IMG/VR virus record: IMGVR_UViG_3300042515_002946
Span: 1 to 30,883 of that record
Length of the DNA stretch: 30,883 bases
From: a virus
Strand: one strand, 5' to 3'
Under the pieces are notes generated by a model. The model was given only the letters and a program-made list of their open reading frames with translations. It had not been told where the DNA came from and did no database searches. Positions 21,535 through 29,515 of this stretch are shown piece by piece (positions within the stretch are counted from its first letter, which is position 1; each line of letters starts with the position of its first letter). A program made the translations under genes and the position numbers.

Positions 21535-22536
21535 TTAGATTTCGTAGTCTTCTTCGATTTTGTCGAAGGTTAAAATAGGTTTAATGGTGAAGTTCAGTTT
21601 TGAGTCGTAGTCTTTGAATCCGACATTATTGCTAGCATAAGACGTACGTCCTATGAGATGTACATACAAGTGCTCGCAAGAATCGTAAGCATTTGCAAAG
21701 CTCTTGCGAAAAACCCTGCCGTCTAAATACGCAAAATACTGCTCTTCAAAATTTTTAAAAGTTGTTTGAGCTACTCCATTTGGTAGCTTTTCAGGGAATT
21801 CAAACCTGGCCTGTAGCTTATCAAAATATAATTTATTTTCAGCTCCTGGGTGATAAGTGTCTGCCACTATTCCCGAGTAAGCAGTATAAAAATACTTGAA
21901 CTTATCAGGATAAAGTCCGGCATACATTTTAAGTGTACATTGAAACCATCCCTCATCTAGTAGGTGTTGATCTCTAGTCTTCGGGATACTTTCCTTGGCT
22001 TCTTTTAGTCTAGACGGCATGTAATTTGGGTGATTTGGCCAGTTAGACACATCCAATAAAATATTTTTAGCTTTGTCCCCTTTCTTTAAAAAACAAAGAT
22101 GACCTCTGTTGCCTATAAAGTCGTATTGTTCAAAGTCTTGAAGAAATTTGGAAGCATCTCCAAAAATAAGATCGCAGTCTACAAACCCCCAATAAGGGTA
22201 GCTCTGCAATTCTTCAGCAAACACGTCACCATAAAGAAATTTGTAATCGCACAGTTTATACAGCGCCGGTCTTCCGTTGGACATCTTGCCTTCAGGAAAG
22301 GGTGTAGCCACATCTACCGAAAACCAATCTTTGATAGCTGCAGTTATTCTCTTACCTACCTCATCAACTGAATAGATTTTGTTATAAACGTTCGAGGGTA
22401 GATCGGGCACAGGATGATCTGTAACCAGCAACAAATCAAAAAAGTCTTTGTTTCTGCCTACACTATGTAGAAACAAATTAAAGTAGGCATGAAACGGTCC
22501 GTAATAGGGAAGAACCAAACAAATTTTATTTTTCAT
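21535..22536 (-). CDS. Glycosyltransferase-like protein (DUF6625 type)
   Basis: I start at MKNKICLVLPYYG (22536), giving 333 residues. The longer frame would extend the overlap with the sulfotransferase to 86 nt and lacks homology. The layout is KICLVLPYYGPFHAYFNLF, then FDLLLVTDHPVPDLPSNV, then the acidic YWGFVDCDLIFGDASKF. This is a GT-A-like N-terminal strand and DxD site as in the DUF6625 group often found in bacterial polysaccharide loci. The remainder carries large-residue conserved blocks (AYSGIVADTYHPG, FEEQYFAYLDGRVF). Donor and acceptor are unknown. It overlaps the sulfotransferase gene by 11 nt and is the last gene of the sugar cluster. Confidence 0.7.
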   Translation of the reverse strand: MKNKICLVLPYYGPFHAYFNLFLHSVGRNKDFFDLLLVTDHPVPDLPSNVYNKIYSVDEVGKRITAAIKDWFSVDVATPFPEGKMSNGRPALYKLCDYKFLYGDVFAEELQSYPYWGFVDCDLIFGDASKFLQDFEQYDFIGNRGHLCFLKKGDKAKNILLDVSNWPNHPNYMPSRLKEAKESIPKTRDQHLLDEGWFQCTLKMYAGLYPDKFKYFYTAYSGIVADTYHPGAENKLYFDKLQARFEFPEKLPNGVAQTTFKNFEEQYFAYLDGRVFRKSFANAYDSCEHLYVHLIGRTSYASNNVGFKDYDSKLNFTIKPILTFDKIEEDYEI

Positions 22537-23434
22537 ACATTCTCTTATAGTTAAACGCGGTAAAGTCTTTTGCAAATATCTCGTAAAACAAGCTCTCTGT
22601 GTCCGGATCAAACATAGTGAAATGATCTGGTAGTGTGTTGGTTTCTGTAGCCAATTTCACAATTTCGTCTCCGTGTGTGGTTGCAGAAATGCTGCCTCTC
22701 AGATCTTTTTTAGGGGCGGTGCTGTTCCTGTTCGCATGTACTTTTAAATTTTGTGCAGTCAGCTCTTTTATCCGGGCAAGATCCCCTTCGCTTAAAAATC
22801 TTCCGTAAAACTCTGCTACACCGTCAGGAAGACGTTCAATATCCATTACATATATATCTTTTAAAATCCTGTCGAGCTCCCAGCCAGGGTAGGGATAAAA
22901 GCACTGAAGTTCGTGGTGCTCTTCGAGATTGAAGATTCCGTTAGCTTTAAAGAACTTTAAAAACTCCAGATACCTTCTAAACGAAGTATCAAAGTCGTCA
23001 GGCACATCACCTAGGTTGATCGGCAGCTTCGCCTTTCTGATCAATGATTTTAATGACGGAGACAATCTATGCAGCTCGTCATTGTCTGAAGCAGTGGCTA
23101 CCAGCTCTGCATCTTTTGTAATACAGTACAATTTAAATAAATTTACAAACTTTACAGAAAGAGTTGTTTGGCTTCCCTGGACATGTAAGAACTTATCATA
23201 GTAGGCGCTGAGTACTCGCTTATAAGGATTCCTAACCAAAATAAACTTGTTGCTTGTTGCATAGACCTGAGGCTTGTCGTTGCCGGTAACAAATAGCGAG
23301 CTGAAATTAAGCCCGTCCCAAGAAGAGTACTCATCTTCGTGAAAGTCTTTGTATATTTTACGCATGAGGCTGCATCCTGCCTTGGGCACGTAACACATCA
23401 CGTAGTCGTGTTTTTTATTGTAGATAATATTCAT
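22526..23434 (-). CDS. Carbohydrate sulfotransferase family protein
   Basis: This 302-residue protein looks like the Sulfotransfer_2 family, which moves sulfate from PAPS to sugar hydroxyls. The 5'-phosphosulfate loop is YVPKAGCSLMRKIY (about residues 15-28). The 3'-phosphate site is FILVRNPYKRVLSAYYDKF (about residues 64-82), including the Arg and Ser that contact PAPS. The typical HhxhP-like middle and C-terminal blocks are less clear. It is encoded by an overlapping minus-strand gene chain (4 nt overlap with the preceding gene, 11 nt with the next). Sulfotransferases are uncommon in phages but occur in environmental ones. The acceptor is probably a glycan made by the neighbouring transferases. 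Confidence 0.75.
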   Translation of the reverse strand: MNIIYNKKHDYVMCYVPKAGCSLMRKIYKDFHEDEYSSWDGLNFSSLFVTGNDKPQVYATSNKFILVRNPYKRVLSAYYDKFLHVQGSQTTLSVKFVNLFKLYCITKDAELVATASDNDELHRLSPSLKSLIRKAKLPINLGDVPDDFDTSFRRYLEFLKFFKANGIFNLEEHHELQCFYPYPGWELDRILKDIYVMDIERLPDGVAEFYGRFLSEGDLARIKELTAQNLKVHANRNSTAPKKDLRGSISATTHGDEIVKLATETNTLPDHFTMFDPDTESLFYEIFAKDFTAFNYKRMYEK

Positions 23435-24234
23435 AAAGTTTTTAGCAGGCTTTGAAATTTACGATAATAGTGAATTATTGATTCCTCCGCGTGTTTACTA
23501 TGACATACCAGCGGCTTTAATCCAGGGATTCGTTCAGCAAAAAGAGAGGCTCCAAGCTCAATCAGTTTTTCAGCACGATCGCTCTGCATTCCGTGATAAT
23601 GTATAATGCTTGCATCATCATTTATACCCCAGTAAGTTTTCCAATTCAATAGATCGCTAAGCTTTTTAACTGAGGTCTTATAAAAGCTATTCAGAGCTCC
23701 CTGGTCTCTTCCTGCGAATTTAAACTGTTTATCTGTAATGCTTGTGATGAGCGCGTCGTATGTTTCGAGCATGTACTCACTATTGCACCACAGCACTCCT
23801 GCATTAAAATGTTTGCTTACATCACAATTTTTAGCGTTCTCTCCTGCAGCAGCAAAAGTCTCTGGCAAATAGCTGTTGAGTAACTCGTACGGGTCACTTT
23901 GGAAAAGAACATCCACATCCGTATACAGATAATGCGATGCTTTAACCTCGAGCTTTTTAAGTACAACAGGAACATCTAACCTAAGATATGTGGAACAGGC
24001 TGTGCGCACTTCGTTAGGGTCAGACACATACTCGTGGATTTCGTCATGTATAGCGCACTCTCCTCTTATTACAGTCACCTCATAGCTCTCCAAGAAACGA
24101 ACAAAAGCCTCATCATTGCCGTTATACAGACAATAGCGCTTAAAGTTTTTACAAATTTCGGCAGTAGCTACAGCCACTTTTGCTTGCTCTTGATATAGAT
24201 CATTAAGACAGATGAACCAGGGTATTGAGCTCAT
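23431..24234 (-). CDS. Glycosyltransferase-like protein, tandem paralog B
   Basis: This 267-residue protein begins IPWFICLNDLYQEQAKV, with GT-A-like strands and the acid triad YLYTDVDVLFQSDPY (about residues 103-117), a DxD site for nucleotide-sugar metal binding. Conserved blocks FNAGVLWCNSEYML, GRDQGALNSFYK and LLNWKTYWGINDDASIIHYHG resemble GT8-like and related families. The gene at 24237 encodes a close paralog with the same blocks. The start overlaps the sulfotransferase by 4 nt. Donor and acceptor are not deducible. Confidence 0.75.
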   Translation of the reverse strand: MSSIPWFICLNDLYQEQAKVAVATAEICKNFKRYCLYNGNDEAFVRFLESYEVTVIRGECAIHDEIHEYVSDPNEVRTACSTYLRLDVPVVLKKLEVKASHYLYTDVDVLFQSDPYELLNSYLPETFAAAGENAKNCDVSKHFNAGVLWCNSEYMLETYDALITSITDKQFKFAGRDQGALNSFYKTSVKKLSDLLNWKTYWGINDDASIIHYHGMQSDRAEKLIELGASLFAERIPGLKPLVCHSKHAEESIIHYYRKFQSLLKTL

Positions 24235-24236
24235 AA

Positions 24237-25049
24237 TTACAAAGAAGCTAGCTGTTGTTTATATGTGTTGTAGTAATAGTTAAGCGCTTCGCCTGTGTCT
24301 GGCTTGTAGTTTACAATATGCCTAATCATAGGCCATTTTTGTAAAAACTTTTCACGGTCCAGGGTAACAAAGTCTTCCAGACGGTCTATTTTAAGTCCGT
24401 GAAAATGGACAAGATAAGCTTCTTTGTTAATTCCCCAGTAAATCTTCCAATTAAGAAGATCTGAAAATTTGCAGACTGCGTCTTTGTAAAAAATATTTAA
24501 AGCTCCTTGATCATGAGCTTGAAAGTTGTACTTACCTAGTTTTACAAACTGTATAAGATCTTCGTAACTGTTGTACATGTATCGTGTGTTACACAGCATA
24601 ACTCCTGCATTAAACAAGTTCTTAACATTGCCTTGCTCTGTAAATTCTCCTGTAGCTGCTATAGTGGAGGGTAGATTATCTACAAGTTCGGTATATGGGT
24701 CTTTCTGAAAAATTACGTCAGTATCTGTATAGAAGTAGTGCGAGTAGTCTAGTCCGCGCTCATGCATTACTTTTGGAATATCCATACGCATATACGTACC
24801 CTGCATCAATAGTTTTTCACCAGGGATTCGATTTGTCTTGTTTATATCGTCAGTAAATGTCGATTTATGTTTAATGACTGTGACTCCTGTACCTGTAAGG
24901 TAATCTACGAATGCTTGGTCTTCTCCAGCATACAGACAGTAACGGTCAAAATTTTCGCACACCTCCGACGATTTGGCCGCTATTTTAGCTAGATCGTTAT
25001 ATATGTTTTTTCTGTCGTTAAGACAGATGAACCAGGGAATTTTTTCCAT
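24237..25049 (-). CDS. Glycosyltransferase-like protein, tandem paralog A
   Basis: This 270-residue protein is a paralog of the downstream protein. It shares the start IPWFICLNDRKN, the DxD site YFYTDTDVIFQKDPYTE, FNAGVMLCNTRYM, HDQGALNIFYK and LLNWKIYWGINKEAYLVHFHG. The divergence is moderate, so the duplication is not recent. It is probably a GT-A fold transferase with a retained acid motif. It follows the GT92-like gene by 1 nt and precedes the paralog by 2 nt. Confidence 0.75.
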   Translation of the reverse strand: MEKIPWFICLNDRKNIYNDLAKIAAKSSEVCENFDRYCLYAGEDQAFVDYLTGTGVTVIKHKSTFTDDINKTNRIPGEKLLMQGTYMRMDIPKVMHERGLDYSHYFYTDTDVIFQKDPYTELVDNLPSTIAATGEFTEQGNVKNLFNAGVMLCNTRYMYNSYEDLIQFVKLGKYNFQAHDQGALNIFYKDAVCKFSDLLNWKIYWGINKEAYLVHFHGLKIDRLEDFVTLDREKFLQKWPMIRHIVNYKPDTGEALNYYYNTYKQQLASL

Positions 25050-25050
25050 A

Positions 25051-25845
25051 TTATAAATTTTGTCTTATTTGCTCTGCGTATTGTTTTGCGGTATCGTCAT
25101 AGACTTCATTAATGTCGTAGGCATCAAACCAATCAATATCCGCACGTTCTTTAAAGTTACTCGAAGTTTTGTCGCTAGCTCTGTACTTTTCTAGATAATC
25201 CTCGTAAGCTCTTGTAAAATATTGATTAACTCTTATCTTACTCCCATTAACAGCTTCTAGTCTACCTGGAGTTTCTCCTTTAATTAATTCTCCGTTCTCG
25301 TCAGCAGTTCCTTTTAAAGTATTAAATACATGAGGATTTAGATAACCTATCACCTCGCTAGGTTTTACAATGCTTTTGACGTGCAAGTTCACGCACCAGT
25401 CGTCTTTGCCTCTGTTTAAAAAATTCTCAACACAAAGACCTGAGACTGGTCGCAGAATGTGTCCAGAAGATCCGTACGTTCTCCAGTTTGCGCCTACTCC
25501 AGAAAACTCCTCGTAGTCTTCAAGAAATTTCCTCAAATCATCCACAGCTTGAGGTATAAAAAACTCGTCAGGATCACAAAATATCATCCACTCTGTTTTG
25601 CTCTTAAAGTATTCAACTGCGAAGTTATAAGCGGAAGCAATTTTGTCTGTTTTATTTAGTTTAAAGTCTATGAAGTTTATATCGTCCGAAAAGGGTAAAT
25701 CATACACTTCGTCTTCTGTTCCGTCCGTGGATCCGTTATCAAAGATATAGAACTGCTCGACTCCCATGCTCTTGTAGTAAGCCAGCCACTCTTTAATATA
25801 GTGCTTTTCATTTTTAACTATGGTTGTGGCAGAAAGGTAGTTCAT
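25051..25845 (-). CDS. Glycosyltransferase family 2/92-like protein
   Basis: This 264-residue protein shows VKNEKHYIKEWLAYYKSMG followed by FYIFDNGSTDGTEDEV and MIFCDPDEFFIPQ, the DxD-type acidic motif. This is the Glyco_tranf_2_4/GT92 signature. It is close to the family's usual size for the catalytic domain alone. An arm of conserved residues near RVNQYFTRAYEDYLEKY follows. It sits inside the sugar cluster, 1 nt from its downstream neighbour and 3 nt from its upstream neighbour. Confidence 0.8.
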   Translation of the reverse strand: MNYLSATTIVKNEKHYIKEWLAYYKSMGVEQFYIFDNGSTDGTEDEVYDLPFSDDINFIDFKLNKTDKIASAYNFAVEYFKSKTEWMIFCDPDEFFIPQAVDDLRKFLEDYEEFSGVGANWRTYGSSGHILRPVSGLCVENFLNRGKDDWCVNLHVKSIVKPSEVIGYLNPHVFNTLKGTADENGELIKGETPGRLEAVNGSKIRVNQYFTRAYEDYLEKYRASDKTSSNFKERADIDWFDAYDINEVYDDTAKQYAEQIRQNL

Positions 25846-25848
25846 GGC

Positions 25849-26910
25849 TTAAAAATGATGCTTACAAAAAAGTGTTCCGTCGCAGTATTGTTCCCATCCA
25901 GACGCTGACCATTCTTCTCCAATGCTACCGTCCCAGCCAGTCATATAAAAATTACCGTGAGGTCTTTTAAACGTCAGCCTATACGGAAGCACCTCTTGTA
26001 ACGCTTTACAGTTGTACAAAGAGAATCCTCCTCCTTGCATCTCTACCCGTATCAGTCTAGGCTGCATGTCTTCAATTTTGGGAGTCTTACCCCATATGAA
26101 AGGTTGCATAGATAGGCATGGTGTCGAAGGGTCCAGTTTCTGCCTATAGTACCCTCCTACGCAAGCCACTTTCTTTTTCTGTTTCTCTAAATTTTTTATC
26201 TGCTCGTAGAGTCTTACAAATCCGTCCTCTGGAGGCTCCATATCGTCCTCTATTTTTAGTATATAGTCGAAGTGCTCGGAGGGTTCTTGCAGCAGTATCG
26301 AATAATTCACAGCCACATGAGCATGCTTGTGCATTTCTAGATAGTGGTCTTCAGGTTTAACCTCGTAAGGGTCTCCCAAATCTAAAATGTGTATGTCTCT
26401 ATATTTTAAAGACAACTCACTCTTTAGCTGAACTTGTAGATTTTTTACGTTTGTGTTTCCGCTATTATCTCCCAGAATCACATCAACTTCGACATCGTCA
26501 GGAAATTGCACATTTTTAATAAATTCTAACCAGCAGTCTCTTGAGGCTTTTGGAGAAAACATAGTAATTATGGCTACACTAGTTTTCTCTGTACTTTTAA
26601 AGTTAAAAAGTCTGGGCTTCGAAGGCACGTCAAAGGCTAAAGAATTTATCGTGTAATTCGCGGCTACCGCCTTTTTAAAAAGCTCTTGAATCGATCCGAA
26701 CTGCTTTTTGAAATGTCTTACTCCGTTGACGTTGATGATGTATATTCCAGGATAAGGCTCAGTCCAGATAGCTCTGCGGTCTGTGGGTAACTCCACTTCT
26801 GGAGCTGCTCCATCTCGCCACACGCTTGAGTCCACAAGCTTAATATGTTCCGTAGTTGTGTCATCTATAGCTGTGTGCAGAGCACTAAGCAATTTTTCTT
26901 CGGTTATCAT
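25849..26910 (-). CDS. Glycosyltransferase-like protein (GT-A fold)
   Basis: This 353-residue protein has an N-terminal ~110-residue region without a recognised fold, then a GT2-like core (VAIITMFSPKASRDCWLEF, VDVILGDNSGN). The acid motif is YILKIEDDMEPPEDGFVRLY. Another block, EMQGGGFSLYNCKAL, and the C-terminal DGSIGEEWSASGWEQYCDG fit a nucleotide-sugar transferase. The start overlaps the bactofilin-like gene by 4 nt. Acceptor and donor are unknown, but it belongs to the same transcript as its neighbours. Confidence 0.7.
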   Translation of the reverse strand: MITEEKLLSALHTAIDDTTTEHIKLVDSSVWRDGAAPEVELPTDRRAIWTEPYPGIYIINVNGVRHFKKQFGSIQELFKKAVAANYTINSLAFDVPSKPRLFNFKSTEKTSVAIITMFSPKASRDCWLEFIKNVQFPDDVEVDVILGDNSGNTNVKNLQVQLKSELSLKYRDIHILDLGDPYEVKPEDHYLEMHKHAHVAVNYSILLQEPSEHFDYILKIEDDMEPPEDGFVRLYEQIKNLEKQKKKVACVGGYYRQKLDPSTPCLSMQPFIWGKTPKIEDMQPRLIRVEMQGGGFSLYNCKALQEVLPYRLTFKRPHGNFYMTGWDGSIGEEWSASGWEQYCDGTLFCKHHF

Positions 26911-28394
26911 ATAACTATGGTTGTAGAACCTGAATTTGTTGAATTGGGGAAACTACCCATCCCAGCTATTGGAGTGGTAGAAGTATATCCTGTAGGTAAA
27001 GGAGTAATCTCGTCGATAACTCCTGATAAGTTTACTGAGTAAATAAAGTTGTTGTAGCTGAAGTCCTGAGCTAGAGGTGTCGATAAATTTGGATTTGCAA
27101 ATACCTCCGCATCTAAGCCGAGTGTCTGATTTTGTGGTACCCATATTTCCTTACGAGAAGACGTGGAACCTCCGTAGGCATTGCCCAGGTAACCTTTGTT
27201 AAGCTCTAGAGGCTCTCCAGCTGAGTTGTATCGTGCTGCAGCCAGTGTAGTTTCAGAAGTCTGCGTTCCTGTAGTTGACCTTATGAGGTTTCCATCGATA
27301 GTTTTCGTAAACCCTGTTCCTGTTGGAGGGGTACTTAAATACCCGTTATTGTAAAATCCTGTAGTATAAGGCCCCGACACCCATCCTCTCGAGCTATATC
27401 CACTCCAGCCTGCTGTGTCTCCTTCCCAACGATCTGTCCCTGCAGCAAAAGCCGCCGATCCTGTAGCTGTCCCGCCAGGGTCAGCAGGAACATATTCGGG
27501 TGTTCCTCCTGTTCCTGCGTTTAGTCCAGAGTATGCATCAAAAATAGCGTCGGCTCCTTGGAAATACACTCTCCTGTTCGCTGCTGCAGGTATATCTAGA
27601 GGCACGCTAGGTTTAACTTCTCCAAAAGCTGGATAGTAAAAAGTTCCAGATTGAAAGTAGCCGTTGCTGTATACTCCACTGGCAACTCGGGTTGTTGGTG
27701 TTTGCGTCGGAGCATTATCTCTTCCTGCGACGTTGTATACTCTGAATATCCCATCGTCTATTGCTGGGCGAGGCGTAGGCACAGGTACAGTAGTGATACC
27801 TCCATTTAAATATCTCCCAGTGCTGTAATATCCATTAGCAGGATTAGAAGACCCTGCAGAGTAATTGTAGTATACATTAGCCGGACCATCCAGAGCAGGG
27901 GTAGGCAGATTTATTACCGTAGCGGAAGCAATCTCTCCGTTATCTCCATAATACGCGTTTATGTAAGGACCAACTTTATACTCGGTAACTGCTCCGTATA
28001 TCGCTGCGTTAGCTGTATTTGCAAGCCTCTGAACTCTGGCGTCACCATATACTGTTACGTTATTTATTATAGCGTTATTCCGTATCACTACCTTTCCTGT
28101 AACTACTGCAGGCTGATTAGGACTACCAGCTATCGCTCCTGCATTGAGAACAACCTCTCCCAAGACTTGACCATATATTTCTCCCTCAGCGTCGACAACC
28201 ACTTTCCCTGTACATAGTGTGCTTGTTGGACAGCTTTTCCCGTGATTTCCTCCTTTGCGTACGTTAATATTTCCTATCACCGTACCGCAATTGCCTCCTC
28301 CTTCGTTTATTTCCACCTCTCCGTGCACAGTAGTGTGCAGAGTTGCTCCCGCATTCAGTGTGGTGTTTACAAATATTTGATTCTGGTCAGCCAT
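26907..28394 (-). CDS. Fibre-like protein with bactofilin-like beta-helix start
   Basis: This 495-residue protein is rich in Gly, Asn, Thr and Tyr. The N-terminal ~160 residues repeat short strands such as TVHGEVEINEG, CTGKVVVDAEGEIYGQVLGE and VTGKVVIRNNAIINNVTVYGD. That resembles the polymer-forming right-handed beta-helix of bactofilins. The middle and C-terminal parts repeat a GYYS-xGxY-xxG-type unit (ANGYYSTGRYLNGG, SGVYSNGYFQSG, SGPYTTGFYNNGYL). No catalytic site is seen. Its place among glycosyltransferases suggests it could be a surface or fibre protein and perhaps the substrate of the sugar pathway, an inference only. It overlaps the next gene by 4 nt. Confidence 0.6.
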   Translation of the reverse strand: MADQNQIFVNTTLNAGATLHTTVHGEVEINEGGGNCGTVIGNINVRKGGNHGKSCPTSTLCTGKVVVDAEGEIYGQVLGEVVLNAGAIAGSPNQPAVVTGKVVIRNNAIINNVTVYGDARVQRLANTANAAIYGAVTEYKVGPYINAYYGDNGEIASATVINLPTPALDGPANVYYNYSAGSSNPANGYYSTGRYLNGGITTVPVPTPRPAIDDGIFRVYNVAGRDNAPTQTPTTRVASGVYSNGYFQSGTFYYPAFGEVKPSVPLDIPAAANRRVYFQGADAIFDAYSGLNAGTGGTPEYVPADPGGTATGSAAFAAGTDRWEGDTAGWSGYSSRGWVSGPYTTGFYNNGYLSTPPTGTGFTKTIDGNLIRSTTGTQTSETTLAAARYNSAGEPLELNKGYLGNAYGGSTSSRKEIWVPQNQTLGLDAEVFANPNLSTPLAQDFSYNNFIYSVNLSGVIDEITPLPTGYTSTTPIAGMGSFPNSTNSGSTTIVI

Positions 28395-28395
28395 A

Positions 28396-28833
28396 CTAAG
28401 GTCGCAGAGCTACATTATTTGCTATTAGTCTTGCAGACCTTTCTCCGTACACTGAACAAGAAAAAGCTGGAGGTGTGGCTGCGGTAGACGTTAGGGTCAA
28501 GGTAACATCTTTTTCTAGATATATGCTTTTAGGCGTTACCCAACTCGAAGAGTCTAGATTCGCTGCGCAACTAGAGAGTAATGTAACTTTTGATGAACTG
28601 GTCGGTAAACTCGTTGCGTTTGTTTTACGGCTAAGATTTTTATACCAGTTAGCCAGATTAGTCCACTGTGTGTCGCTGCCTACGGCATAGAAGTATAGTG
28701 GATTGGTTCTAGAGAACTTGTCTAGAACTCCAGAAGCTCGTCTGATATCTGTAAATTTAGTCAATAGCGGCATAACAACAAAAATAAATATGAGAGCTGC
28801 ATAAAGCATAAAAAAATACCGATACACCTTCAT
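28396..28833 (-). CDS. Small membrane-anchored beta-rich protein
   Basis: This 145-residue protein begins with a hydrophobic anchor (YFFMLYAALIFIFVVMPLL, about residues 6-24) followed by a polar, Ser/Thr/Asn-rich domain with WTNLANWYKNL and LPTSSSKVTLLSSCAAN. This is like the ANW...LP...V-T-L strand motif of secreted and fibre domains. The gene lies 1 nt upstream of the beta-helix gene, so the two may act together. The promoter near 28891 is the probable start of this transcript. Confidence 0.6.
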   Translation of the reverse strand: MKVYRYFFMLYAALIFIFVVMPLLTKFTDIRRASGVLDKFSRTNPLYFYAVGSDTQWTNLANWYKNLSRKTNATSLPTSSSKVTLLSSCAANLDSSSWVTPKSIYLEKDVTLTLTSTAATPPAFSCSVYGERSARLIANNVALRP

Positions 28834-28890
28834 GCATCAGTATCTCCGAAGTTAAAAATACTTTGTTTTTTTGCTCATAATCTCTGTTAA

Positions 28891-28919
28891 TATATAACAT
28901 ATTACAGAGAATCGAGCAA
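28891..28919 (-). promoter_or_regulatory. Promoter with overlapping inverted repeat
   Basis: On the minus strand, TTGCTC (28919-28914) and TATATA (28896-28891) are 17 bp apart, with TG before the -10. An interrupted inverted repeat TCTCTG...CAGAGA (28881-28910) covers the -10 region and could be an operator. It lies ~60 nt upstream of the gene at 28396-28833. Confidence 0.6.
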
Positions 28920-28933
28920 TTTAATTTAACCTG

Positions 28934-29515
28934 CTACGGTTTAAATATAGCCCAACTAGAATCTATATACTTTTGTAGGGTGAGCTCTTTATTATTAGCT
29001 AAAAATTCATCTACTGCTTTTACTGCGCCAGGCCAGCTTACCTGATTATAGTCGTGTCCTGCAAGTACTCCACCAGAAGGAATTTTGTCGTACCATGCAG
29101 CGATGTCTGACTTTACATCCCCATAGTTATGGTTCCCGTCGATGTACACTACGTCAACTTGATCTATTTCCTCAGAAAAATCTAGTGATGATTTTTTGTG
29201 GAGCACGCAGCGGCCCTCACGTATAGCATCTTTCAATCTTCTAGCGCTTAAAGAATTTTCCAGTATGTCTACACAATGTAGCTTTTTTATGTATCTAAAC
29301 CCTAATAACAGCGCTGCCGCCTCTCCGTGGTGTGTGCCTATTTCGACCCATATACTTTTATGTTTTGCCTTCTCCTGCACATCTTGAGCCAAATGAAGCA
29401 GGCCTTGTATTCCTTTAGGGCTCAGAGGATTCCAAGGCATCATATAGCGCAAGGATATGTATTGTGTCCCTTCCAGGGTAATGCTGACCAGTCTAGAGTC
29501 ATTGGTTATTTCCAT
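28934..29515 (-). CDS. Class I SAM methyltransferase
   Basis: This 193-residue protein shows motif I WVEIGTHHGEAAALLLG (residues 56-72), the acidic end of strand 2 at CVDILENS, and VDVVYIDGNHNYGDVKSDI, the signature of the Methyltransf_24 type. A late GGVLAGHDYN block follows. Substrate is unknown; in polysaccharide or glycoprotein pathways such enzymes O-methylate sugars, which fits the neighbourhood. It overlaps the preceding glycosyltransferase gene by 17 nt, and a promoter-containing gap of 100 bp follows. Confidence 0.85.
   Translation of the reverse strand: MEITNDSRLVSITLEGTQYISLRYMMPWNPLSPKGIQGLLHLAQDVQEKAKHKSIWVEIGTHHGEAAALLLGFRYIKKLHCVDILENSLSARRLKDAIREGRCVLHKKSSLDFSEEIDQVDVVYIDGNHNYGDVKSDIAAWYDKIPSGGVLAGHDYNQVSWPGAVKAVDEFLANNKELTLQKYIDSSWAIFKP

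Noticed and set aside
22537-22611. Upstream start for the DUF6625-type gene
   Set aside because: The 25 extra residues have no family similarity and would enlarge the overlap with the sulfotransferase from 11 to 86 nt.
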